64,000 nt of DNA, taken from NCBI GenBank assembly GCA_031290395.1, contig JAITNN010000018.1, positions 1-64,000 of the forward strand. The letters are read 5' to 3'. Below the pieces are notes generated by a model. It worked only from the letters and a program-made list of their open reading frames with translations. It did not search any database and was not told where the DNA came from. The DNA is from Mycoplasmataceae bacterium (GTDB taxonomy: Bacteria; Bacillota_I; Bacilli_A; Mycoplasmatales; Mycoplasmoidaceae). Positions 1 to 11,845 of the stretch are shown here, one piece after another (positions within the stretch are counted from its first letter, which is position 1; every line of letters starts with the position of its first letter). Both the position numbers and the translations under genes were made by a program.

Positions 1-37
1 TTTCAGTTTGTGTTCCCTTAATTGATTTCTTAGCCAT
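1..37 (-). CDS. Rubrerythrin, N-terminal fragment (runs off the window)
   Basis: Only the first 12 codons lie in the window. The reverse strand reads M-A-K-K-S-I-K-G-T-Q-T-E, which matches the usual rubrerythrin start (K-S-L-K-G-T-x-T-E-K-N-L). A weak purine-rich ribosome site (TTGGAG) lies just upstream. Rubrerythrins are di-iron plus rubredoxin-type iron proteins that reduce peroxide in anaerobes. That fits the oxygen-sensitive hydrogenase and PFOR further along. The identification rests on 12 residues only; the rest of the gene is outside the window. Confidence 0.6.
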   Translation of the reverse strand, partial: MAKKSIKGTQTE

Positions 38-116
38 AAATTGCTCCAATGTAATATGTAACATTATAAATCGTTAATAATGTCGGTTGTTAATAAATGA
101 CCACACAAATGCAAAT

Positions 117-142
117 AAAAAAAACGCCTCATTGAAGCGTTT
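117..142 (-). terminator. Rho-independent terminator, minus strand
   Basis: Arms AAACGC (122-127) and GCGTTT (137-142) form a hairpin. On the minus strand it is followed by eight U residues (complement of the A-run 117-124). It sits 18 nt after the stop codon of the minus-strand membrane protein gene and before the rubrerythrin start. Confidence 0.75.
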
Positions 143-159
143 GATAAAATTTCGTTAAT

Positions 160-606
160 TTATTTAGCAGTAGATGGCTTTAATAAATTTTTAAGACTAA
201 CAAGTAGTGTTATTGAAGTGCATGCAATTAATAATGGTCTAAGCCCATTTTGTATTGATTCAAGGTTTGCTCAAGCAGTGCTTGTCAAAAGAGTGTTGCT
301 ACTATAATCGTGGCAACTAATAGTCAATCATATAACGCAATCTATGAAAATCAAAATAATAACTACAAGCATCAAAATACAAGTAGGACATTTAGTTTTC
401 GCCACCTTGATAATTTGTAACACTAGTAATGTTGTGGCAAATACCACTGCCACAACATCTACAACAAGTCATAGTAATATTGTGTCGACATCTGGTGAGG
501 CTTTTACACCCACTGTGCCAATAATACTGATAGTAAAAAGTCCAATCGCTAATATTAGCTTTAAGACGCTTAGGGTAGATCAGCAACCCATTTTATTTTT
601 GTTCAT
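160..606 (-). CDS. Small polytopic membrane protein of unknown function
   Basis: A 148-residue protein that appears only when TGA is read as Trp. It starts M-N-K-N-K-M-G-C-W after a good ribosome site (GAGGAG, five bases before the ATG). About four hydrophobic segments are visible: roughly residues 13-34, 42-65, 77-97 and 121-136. A K-C-P-T-C motif, which could bind a metal or form a disulfide, lies just before the third segment. The gene ends just before a clear minus-strand terminator. I do not recognise the family. A plus-strand reading of the same DNA (344-628) gives a low-complexity, threonine-rich peptide that is probably the antisense shadow. Confidence 0.7.
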
Positions 607-674
607 ATTTCTCCTCTATATTTTATAATAAATTATAAAACATATAATTAGTTTAACCAACGAAAGGTTGAAGT

Positions 675-1290
675 ATGAAAATCAAAAGTTCTATTACAAC
701 GATACTTGCTACTAGCACTAGTTTAATTGTTATACCATTTGTTACATCATGTACTTCTACTCTTCATTATTATTTCAATGGATATCAAATTACGAATTCA
801 AAAAATCCTGAAATATATAAGCCTTTTATGCACGAAATGCCAAGGCGAACGCAATATGCTGATGTAAGTTCTGAAGACTCAAATATGCTAAATGATATAA
901 GCAAAAATATTAATATAGGCCAAATTGTCTATAGCATTTTAAGGACTCAATTAATCCTTAACCCCTCTGAACAAGGATGGACACACGAGTGGTTGAAATT
1001 TTAATGTGGCGTGAGATCATCATCAAATTTCACTACATTGATTGCTAAAATACACACAAATAGACTATGAAGGGAATATTGATGAATATCTTGCTGAGGT
1101 TAATTCTATTCGACCAGCACCGATAGCACAAGCGTACAATGAAAATGGCAACATTCATTTTATTATTGGCACATTGGATATGGATGGTCCATCATATTTT
1201 ACATATACAGATACTAATTTGACCACTGGCGTAGTTGAAATAGATTCGCATCCAATCCAAATGCATTTATTTATGTTGCCAATTGATTGA
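675..1290 (+). pseudogene. Secreted or lipid-anchored surface protein, frameshifted
   Basis: The first part (675-1004) starts with a signal peptide (M-K-I-K-S-S-I-T-T, then a hydrophobic run) ending at a possible lipobox, V-T-S-C, near residue 26. It stops after W-L-K-F. The next frame is open from about 955 to 1290 and continues the same kind of protein (N-F-N-V-A-W..., ending M-L-P-I-D). A single indel near the A/T run at 996-1002 would join them into about 204 residues. The joined product resembles the minus-strand protein at 60025-60678: both share a Y-S-I-(L/F) segment, K-F-(N/D)-(V/I) followed by W, and D-S-(H/Q)-P-I near the C-terminus. A -10-like TATAAT lies at 643-648 and AAAGG precedes the ATG. 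Function unknown; probably surface-exposed. Confidence 0.6.
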
Positions 1291-1396
1291 GTCAATTTTG
1301 TGTTGCCTACTATTTCGTGATAGCGTGATGAAATAATCTTTGGTATACCCCAAAACAGTCCATAAATAATGTGTATAATAAAGAGGAAAGATAGAT

Positions 1397-1606
1397 ATGC
1401 CACAAATTACATTAAAAATAGAAAATAACGAGAAAACTTTCAAAGACTTTTATGAATTAGAAGAATTTGTTAGTTTAGTAAAAAGTGTATTGCCTAACAA
1501 AGTTAGCAATGTTGAACTCTTAAATTTCCTTGATAAAAAATATTCTAAAATGCCAAAAAAAACTTATAAACATTTAGATGATTTCTTTAACGACGCTGGT
1601 GTTTAA
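1397..1606 (+). CDS. Putative antitoxin of a type II toxin-antitoxin pair
   Basis: A 69-residue, Lys/Glu-rich cytoplasmic protein with a good ribosome site (AGAGGAAAG) and a -10 box (TATAAT, near 1373-1378) just upstream. Its stop codon overlaps the ATG of the downstream RelE-like gene (TAATG), the usual coupled arrangement of an antitoxin with its toxin. No DNA-binding fold is recognisable by eye, so the antitoxin call rests on size, position and overlap. Confidence 0.55.
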   Translation: MPQITLKIENNEKTFKDFYELEEFVSLVKSVLPNKVSNVELLNFLDKKYSKMPKKTYKHLDDFFNDAGV

Positions 1607-1917
1607 TGTTAATCGAAATATCTAAGGCATATAGAGAATCATTTGATGCTCTACCCCGCACTTATTCTAAAAGTCAATTGGAAATAATTAGAAAGGTCAT
1701 GAAGCTTATATCTGATAAAAAAATCCAGATCGGTGATTATGACAATCATCACCTAGGAAAATTAAAGGTAGCCAAGATAGATGCGTTTGATTGTCATCCA
1801 CTGTATTATGATAATCATAAAATTGATCTAATTATTCTATACGGATATGGTCGAAAACAAAAACGTGTAATTTTTTATGATATCGGCACTCATAAACAAG
1901 TATTGGCTAAATATTAA
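1606..1917 (+). CDS. RelE/YafQ-like toxin (putative mRNA interferase)
   Basis: A 103-residue basic protein. The C-terminal part L-I-I-L-Y-G-Y-G, then F-Y-D-I-G-T-H-K-Q-V, follows the RelE/YafQ pattern, in which the last strand ends with G-T-H and a hydrophobic tail. Proteins of this family cleave mRNA on the ribosome and are neutralised by the product of the preceding gene. It overlaps the candidate antitoxin by one base. The histidines D-N-H-H-L-G and H-P-L-Y, which fall where catalytic residues lie in YafQ-type toxins, are present. The exact subfamily is uncertain. Confidence 0.65.
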   Translation: MLIEISKAYRESFDALPRTYSKSQLEIIRKVMKLISDKKIQIGDYDNHHLGKLKVAKIDAFDCHPLYYDNHKIDLIILYGYGRKQKRVIFYDIGTHKQVLAKY

Positions 1918-2210
1918 ATAAATGTTCGATAAGATAGTAAGCCGCCACCACATAGCAAACAATAATAGTAAAGTTTAAAATAGAAACGAACCCTACGCAA
2001 GATCATTTCCTAGTTTTTCATATCTATTTAAATTATGATTTTGGATAATGATAATGCTAATACTATGTGAAATTAATTTTGAAGGAATTATGAGTGCATA
2101 TAGATATCATTCTTGCACGCAAGAACCGTTTTCATAAGTTTGACTCGTATAGTTAGTCAACTTTTATATATCCACATTACTATTTCATTTGCTTCTAATA
2201 TAATTACCGA
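1918..2210. other. Intergenic stretch before the hydrogenase
   Basis: About 290 bases with no credible gene on either strand. The only clear signal is the promoter at its right edge, described separately. No strong terminator hairpin is evident for the toxin gene on its left. Confidence 0.5.
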
Positions 2211-2212
2211 AT
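2199..2212 (+). promoter_or_regulatory. -10 box giving a probable leaderless hydrogenase mRNA
   Basis: A perfect TATAAT (2199-2204) lies six bases before the ATG at 2211, so transcription should begin at or next to the start codon. No Shine-Dalgarno sequence can fit. The same geometry occurs before 9183 (plus) and 48274 (minus). Confidence 0.55.
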
Positions 2213-3629
2213 GCGAAAATTTGAAACCGATGTACAGAAATTAAAATACGACATCCTTGTTGAAGTAATTAAGGCTTATGATAACAATAAGATGAATTCT
2301 ATCTATACTGAGATTCCTAAAAAAATGTCACCAGGTCCAGCCCCAACCATGCGTTGTTGCATTTTTAAAGAACGTGCCATTGTTCAAGAACGAATTAAAA
2401 TGATCATGGGTGGCAATGCTGAAGAAAATCATGTCATTCAAATGATTGACATTGCTTGTGACGAATGTCCTGTTGGTGGGATTTTTGTAACCCCATCTTG
2501 TCGAGGCTGTCTAAGTCATAAATGTCGTGACGCTTGCCCAAGAAACGCTATTTCTATTGTAGAACGAAGGGCTGTTATTGATAAAACAAAATGTATTGAA
2601 TGTGGGCTTTGTGTTAAAGCTTGTCCATATCACGCCATTATTGATCAAGTGAGACCTTGTGTGGAATCATGTGGTGCTAAAGCTATTAAAATGACTGGAC
2701 TACGTAAAGCAACAATTGATCCAAACAAATGTATTGCTTGTGGTAATTGTGTTTATCACTGTCCATTTGGTGCTTGTGTAGATCGATCATTTATTATGGA
2801 CGCTTTAAATATTTTGAAAGACAAGACCCATAATGTTTATGCAATTGTTGCTCCATCTATTGTTGGACAATTTGATTATGTAGACGTTGAGCAATTAATT
2901 ACTGGTATTAAACAACTCGGATTTAACCGTGTAGTTGAAGCCGCTTTAGGTGCTGATGCCATTTTGCAAGAAGAAGCTAACGAATGACTAAAAGCTGGAA
3001 TTTTGACTTCTTCATGTTGTCCTTCGTTTAAGTTCTTTGTCCGTATTAAGTTTCCAGAATTAGTGAAATACATTTCTACTAGTGATTCACCTATGGTAGC
3101 AACTGGAAAGATTATTAAGAAGAATGACCCTAATGCTAAAGTAATCTTTTTTGGCCCCTGTGCTTCTAAGAAAACCGAATTCCAATTACCGCATGCTAAA
3201 CCATATATTGATTGTGTTTTGTCGTTTGAAGAATTACAAGCATTATTTGATGCGAGAAACATTCACTTGCACGATATTGCCACTACGAAATTAAATGACG
3301 CATCTTTTTATGGACGGATTTTTGCCAAAAGTGGTGGTATCACTACGGGTGTGAAAAATCTTGTGGAAAAAGCTGGTATAAAAAACTTTAATCCAGTGGC
3401 CATGAACGGTATTAAAGATTGTGAAAAATGATTAAACATCCTTAAGAATAACAAAGAAGTAAAGAATTTCTTTGAAGGTATGGCGTGTCAAGGTGGTTGT
3501 TTAAACGGACCACTTGGTTTAAAACACAATTTAACAGTTTTGGCAAACATTGATAAATTTGGTGAACGCTCTACTAGTAGAGATCCAAATGCATCAGTCC
3601 AAGCTTTTGAAGAAAGTGTTAAAAAGTAA
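2211..3629 (+). CDS. [FeFe]-hydrogenase, monomeric, with N-terminal ferredoxin domains
   Basis: A 472-residue protein read through two TGA Trp codons. It would reduce protons to H2 with electrons from ferredoxin. The N-terminal half has cysteine clusters of 4Fe-4S type: C-D-E-C-P, C-R-G-C with further cysteines (about residues 82-110), C-I-E-C-G-L-C-V-K-A-C-P (about 128) and C-I-A-C-G-N-C (about 173). The H-cluster motifs follow in order: T-S-S-C-C-P (266-271), G-P-C-A-S-K-K (about 315) and E-G-M-A-C-Q-G-G-C (about 420-430). The T-S-S-C-C-P form and the domain order resemble group B-type hydrogenases rather than the clostridial CpI type. The HydEFG maturases, needed to build the H-cluster, are not in this window. 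The glycerophosphodiesterase gene starts directly after its stop codon. Confidence 0.93.
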
Positions 3630-4556
3630 ATGAAAAAGAAATACATTGCACTTGTTGGCTGTTCCATTGTTGCTACATTTGCAGGAACACTAATCCCTTT
3701 AATTGTTAGTAGTGTATTGCATGAGTCACACGCATTCATTATTGCGCATAGAGGTTATTCTAGCAAATACTACGAGAACACAAAACAAGCATTTGAAGAG
3801 GCGGGAAAGAATTCTGCATATTGAGGAATTGAAACTGACTTATACAAAACTAAAGAAGGACGATATGTTTGTTCACACGATATTGATCCATTTGGAAAAG
3901 ATCAGCCTAGAATCATTGACTTAACTTATGCTGAATTACAAAATTACACAATTGACTATTCGCACAATTTATATGGTTTGAAACCAGAAGAATCTGAATT
4001 AAAAGGTCTAGCTACTTTTGAAGAGTATTTAAATATTTGCAACCAATATAACAAAGTACCAATTGTTGAAATCAAACAAGAAAATTTTGATCAAGCTGAC
4101 TTAAACACTATTTTGAATGAAATCCACGATACAACAAAGTATCCAACATTCATGGGCAATAACCACCCATGAATTATTTCATTTAATATTCATGTTTTAA
4201 GTTTTGTGAATATCTATTATGAAATTAACACCCCCCCCTACTCAATAAATCAAGAGGATCGTTGTGGTATTCAACTATTAGATGCTTATGATAGAACATT
4301 AGCAAATTACTTTGAAGATAATGTTAAGATCTTATTTCCAAATATACATGATGTCGCAATTAGTTTATGATATCCTCTAATAGATTTTAAGAGTATCCAA
4401 AGTCACCATTTTAGTGAGCATTATGTTGGCCTTTTCTTTATGAACGATGCAATTCCAGCGGACGACAACATTATTACAGCAATGACATATGCAGAGAAAG
4501 GCGTTAATTTTATTACTAGTGATTTCCCTTACATCTTGGAGAACTATGGTCAATAA
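3630..4556 (+). CDS. Glycerophosphodiester phosphodiesterase, membrane-anchored or secreted
   Basis: A 308-residue GDPD-family enzyme that would split glycerophosphodiesters into glycerol 3-phosphate and an alcohol. After an N-terminal hydrophobic segment (about residues 5-30, probably a signal-anchor) come the family motifs: H-R-G-Y-S with E-N-T (about 40-52), E-T-D (Ca/Mg ligands) with C-S-H-D, and E-I-K (about 150). The ATG directly follows the hydrogenase stop codon, so the two are probably cotranscribed. A run of eight C (4231-4238) inside the gene is striking in such AT-rich DNA. At its present length it keeps the frame (T-P-P-Y), but a slip would break the protein. In Mycoplasma, GDPD enzymes feed glycerol metabolism and host-lipid use. 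Confidence 0.85.
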
Positions 4557-5085
4557 ATCATCCAAGATAAAAGATTCAATAAGTCACATTGATACTGTGA
4601 GATTTTTCTCAGTAGCTTTAATTTTTTGTGGCATTGCTTGATTTCTAGTCATTGCATTATTAATTCTCAGTTCATTTGATGTTGCTGTGCCTATACTAAT
4701 TCCGTTTTGCAACACGGCTACTTTTACTGTTGGAGCGTTTGGTTTAATATTTGTCCTTGTAAATTTATATATGGCTAATAAATATTCCAACATTAAATAT
4801 AGTCTGCCCGCTAGAACATTATTAATATTATTAGTTTTCTTAAACTTTTTTATTACTGCTATTAGTTTAATCTTAGTGCTTTTTTCATATGGCATTTCGT
4901 TTGCATTTATTACTGGGATCTTTTTAAGATTTGCTTATATCATATTAGCAATTATCGGTCCAACAACAACGGTTCTAACAATCGTTGTGGACATATTAAC
5001 AATCGCATCATGGAAAACTATGAAAGTGCAACTTGAGACCTATCGCAGAGCGCGATTACTAAGAATAAAAAGAACCAAGCAATAA
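4546..5085 (+). CDS. Four-helix membrane protein of unknown function
   Basis: A 179-residue protein starting inside the end of the GDPD gene (11-nt overlap) after a ribosome site TTGGAG. Four hydrophobic segments are visible (about residues 20-42, 48-69, 84-112 and 118-150). They are followed by a basic tail (R-R-A-R-L-L-R-I-K-R) that should lie in the cytoplasm. The overlap suggests translational coupling with the phosphodiesterase. No family recognised. Confidence 0.7.
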
Positions 5086-5114
5086 TTACTCGGCTCTTAT
5101 TATTCTTATAAACA

Positions 5115-9099
<3,985 letters not shown>

Positions 9100-9163
9100 A
9101 TTTGCAAAATGTAAAATATAAGGTTTACTTTTTATAAATAATAACATTTGCAAAATGTAAAAT
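9100..9163 (+). repeat. Two 18-bp direct repeats with dyad symmetry (operator-like)
   Basis: ATTTGCAAAATGTAAAAT occurs at 9100-9117 and again at 9146-9163. The second copy lies within the near-palindrome ACATTTGCAAAATGT (9144-9158). The repeats start 46 bp apart, about 4.4 helical turns. The second copy covers the -35 region of the promoter at 9170, as expected for a repressor site. Confidence 0.6.
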
Positions 9164-9169
9164 GTAGTA

Positions 9170-9185
9170 TATAATTGTGCTTATG
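9170..9185 (+). promoter_or_regulatory. Leaderless promoter of the DUF4143 ATPase
   Basis: TATAAT at 9170-9175 is followed seven bases later by the ATG at 9183. No ribosome-binding site can precede the start codon, so the mRNA should be leaderless. Confidence 0.6.
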
Positions 9186-10484
9186 ATAAAACAAGATATA
9201 TACATCAAACGAATAATTGAAACAAAGATTCAAGAAAAATTACGATTAAGTGGAGCGGTGGTCATAGAAGGCCCAAAATGATGTGGGAAAACATCGTGTG
9301 GTAAGTTCTTTGCAAACACACTATTTGATTTATCTGATCCTAGTGGCAACTTTTCAAATAGAAAAAGCGCTATTTTAGATCCATCATCGGTGTTAGATGG
9401 TAAAAAACCTCGCTTAATAGACGAATGACAAGTCGCACAAGGCGTTTGGGATGCCATCAAACACGCCGTTGACAATTCAGGAAAAAAAGGACAATATATT
9501 TTGACTGGTTCATCCACGCCAAACGAAGATGATGAAAATTCACGAATACACAGTGGTGCTGGGCGAATGAGCAAAGTTCGCATGCGAACTATGACTTTAC
9601 AAGAAATTTCAAAAACAAAAAATTTGGTTAAACTTAATGACTTGTTTAATAACATTGATGTAAAAATAACACAAGGAAAATTGAAATTAGATCAAATAAT
9701 CGAATTATCAATTATTGGTGGCTGACCAGAGCATTGGGCTAATAATACTTCGTGTAGAGACGCATATATTCGAAACAAAGACTATTTAGATTTAATTGTA
9801 GGCAGTAATATTAAGGATAAAAACGGTAATGCTTATAGAGACCCGAATAAATTGAAATTGTTGATAAAGTCAATTTCAAGAAACGTGGCTACTTCTGTTT
9901 CGTTAAAAACCATCAATTTAGATGTTGGTGAAGAACAAGAAAATAAAGAATCTATTTCTAGGCCCACAATACTCACTTATATAGATTTCTTAAAACGTTT
10001 GTTTATTATTGAAGAAATACCAGCTTGATCCACGCATATAAGATCAACTGTGCGCTTACGTAAAGCACCTAAAATCATCTTAGCCGATCCATCTTTGGTG
10101 AGTGCATCACTAGAGGTATTACCAGAAAGTTGAAAAGCTGATCTTAATGCATTTGGATTTGTTTTTGAAAGTATGGTTTTAAAGGATTTATTGGTGTATG
10201 CTGAAGTCATAGATGTTTCAATCTCTCATTACCGTGATAACTCTGATTTAGAGGTTGACGCTATTCTTACTAAAGAAAATAACAAGTGGAGCGCTATTGA
10301 AATAAAGTTAGGTGTAGACGATGTTGAGGAAGGAGCATCTAATCTATTGCGACTAAAGAACAAAATGATTAAAGAAGGTAAAAACGAACCTTCATTCTTA
10401 GCTGTAATTGTTGGTGTTGGTGGCATTTTACAAAAAAGAGATGACGGAGTATATATTATTCCTTATGACTGTTTAAGTGTTTAA
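9183..10484 (+). CDS. AAA-type ATPase with DUF4143 domain
   Basis: A 433-residue protein of the AAA_14/DUF4143 group. The P-loop reads E-G-P-K-W-C-G-K-T-S (about residues 27-36). Walker B lies in L-I-D-E-W-Q (about 78), and the sensor segment is Y-I-L-T-G-S-S. The DUF4143 part (about 180-433) contains D-Y-L-D-L-I and ends in a nuclease-like fold segment with E-V-D-A-I-L and E-I-K. Such proteins are common in anaerobes and Mollicutes, often as multicopy accessory genes; their role is unknown, and some have been linked to toxin-like or defence functions. The dyad-bearing repeats and leaderless promoter in front suggest tight, perhaps autogenous, control. The gene stands alone. Confidence 0.85.
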
Positions 10485-10562
10485 TTAACTTCTGTGCGGG
10501 TTACGAAAGTTATACATACTTTTAATCTAATTATTTGATGTAAAAAAATTATTTTTATAGCC

Positions 10563-10586
10563 ATGTGATTCCAAATGGAATCACAT
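10563..10586 (+). promoter_or_regulatory. Perfect 10-bp inverted repeat after the ATPase gene
   Basis: ATGTGATTCC (10563-10572) and GGAATCACAT (10577-10586) enclose AAAT. No U-run follows on either strand, so it is not a classical terminator. It may be an operator, or the first hairpin of the leader RNA of the next operon. Confidence 0.45.
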
Positions 10587-10597
10587 AATAATAAAAT

Positions 10598-10727
10598 CAC
10601 CCGCTACCTTCCCATCGGTTTAGTGCTATACTTATTGTCAACATGCTGCATACAAAGATTTGTTCTGCGTACTAAGGTGGGGATGAACATTTTATATGTC
10701 CTTGCTAATAGCATGGACATATTTTTA
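10598..10727 (+). ncRNA. Structured leader with attenuator in front of the TM1266-ABC operon
   Basis: The block CACCCGC ... CCATCGGTT-TAG-TGCTATA (10598-10630) recurs almost exactly at 30185-30214. It is followed by candidate hairpins (for example TTAGTGC with GC..ACTAA, around a GCA...TGC stem-loop). A terminator-like hairpin ATATGTCC / GGACATAT (10694-10722) with a short U-run ends just before the ribosome site of the regulator gene. Conserved block plus terminator suggests a cis-acting RNA (riboswitch or protein-binding leader). No known riboswitch class could be matched by eye. Confidence 0.5.
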
Positions 10728-10743
10728 TTAAAAGGAAATGTTT

Positions 10744-10989
10744 ATGGAAAATCAAAGAATTGCTTTATTAGGTATTGTGGTAGAAGATACTAATATGGTT
10801 AACCAAGTTAATGAACTATTACACCAATACCGTCAAGGTATTGTCGGTAGAATGGGAGTTCCACACCGAACTCGTGATCTTTGTATCATTAGTGTTGTAC
10901 TAGAAGCTGACCAAGATACAATCTCAGCGCTATCTGGTAAGTTAGGTGCAATTAAAGGAATCTCTTCAAAGGTGTTGTATGCAAAATAA
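10744..10989 (+). CDS. TM1266-family iron-only hydrogenase system regulator
   Basis: An 81-residue protein of ACT/NikR-like fold. The family pattern is clear: R-I-A-L-L-G-I-V-V-E near the start, H-Q-Y-R-Q-G-I-V-G-R-M-G-V-P in the middle, and L-S-G-K-L-G-A-I-K-G-I-S-S-K-V at the end. Members usually lie beside hydrogenase maturation or hydrogenase genes. The ATG at 10744 is preferred over the one at 10738 because AAAGGA lies seven bases upstream of it. It overlaps the permease gene by 11 bases, so it is cotranslated with an ABC transporter, which is an unusual partner. Confidence 0.85.
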   Translation: MENQRIALLGIVVEDTNMVNQVNELLHQYRQGIVGRMGVPHRTRDLCIISVVLEADQDTISALSGKLGAIKGISSKVLYAK

Positions 10990-11845
10990 AAAAGATTTAA
11001 CCAAAACCCGTATTTTGTGAACAACCCTTGCTTGAATTGGCGGCCTTGCTTTAATATTCATTATTTGAACAATCTTATCAGCCACAGTTTACAAAGACAC
11101 CAATAAATTACCAGACATAGGTAAATGTTTCGTGACCTTTGGTCAAACATTAAGTGAGCCCAATGCTTGAGCAGCAATTGGTATCGCTTGGGGCCAAACA
11201 CTTGCTTGTTTTATTGGTAGCTTTCTATTAGCAATAAGTTTGGTATTATTAAGTCGTTATTGAAAGTTTGTAAGCTATATTATGATGCCTTTTGTAACAT
11301 TAGCAAGAGCATTCCCGACACAAGTGTTAATGATGCTAATTGTAGTATTTTTAGTAACTGTAAAGCCTTTAGTGCCAATCACTGTTGCCTTTTTTATTAT
11401 CTTCCCAATGGCTTATGAAGGTATTAATAATGCAGTTAATAATGTGAATAAGAACAACATTGAAATGATGAATGTATTTCATGTCAGCAAATGAGAGCAG
11501 TTTAAATCAATGTATGTGCCATCAACATTACCATACATCTTTTCAGCGATGGTTGCCGCATTCGGATTAACATTCAAAATTACCATTGCTTCGCAATTCT
11601 TACAATTTGTATCACCAGATATGGACCCATCACCTGGCTACCAATCCATTGGAGCTTTTTTAGGCGTGGCATGAAACAAAGGTTTATATGATGTGATCAT
11701 CGCTTGAGGTATGATCGCCATCATGATTAGTTTAGTGATGGAATTGATTATTAAAGAAATTGGTAGATTATGTATGCCTTCAAAATATAACGATCGAAAG
11801 ATAATTTCTAATATCTTTAAACATAAGGTGAAAGAACATGCTTAA
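10979..11845 (+). CDS. ABC transporter permease, NitT/TauT (SsuC-like) type
   Basis: A 288-residue integral membrane protein with about six helices, read through several TGA Trp codons. The cytoplasmic loop contains the EAA-type segment E-G-I-N-N-A-V-N-N-V, then F-H-V-S-K-W-E-Q-F and Y-V-P-S-T-L-P-Y-I-F, typical of permeases for nitrate, sulfonate, taurine or pyrimidine precursors. It overlaps the TM1266-type gene at the front and the ATPase gene at the back by 8 bases. Substrate unknown; a cofactor precursor would fit the context but this is inference. Confidence 0.85.

Noticed and set aside
344-628. Plus-strand ORF with a signal-like start and Thr/Ser-rich middle
   Set aside because: Antisense to a better minus-strand gene with a ribosome site, membrane segments and terminator; the Thr/Ser richness is the reverse reading of hydrophobic codons.
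1155-1403. Minus-strand 82-codon ORF opposite the frameshifted surface protein
   Set aside because: No ribosome site or family match; it starts inside the promoter of the toxin-antitoxin pair.
10590-10640. Reverse-strand similarity to the GGTAGCGGG / CCGATGG parts of c-di-GMP-I riboswitches
   Set aside because: The two parts occur in the wrong order and the first half of that riboswitch is absent.
10667-10690. AAGGTGGGGATGAAC resembling a T-box antiterminator
   Set aside because: The invariant T-box sequence with ACCGCG is missing, no specifier stem was found, and the downstream genes are not tRNA-charging or amino acid genes.
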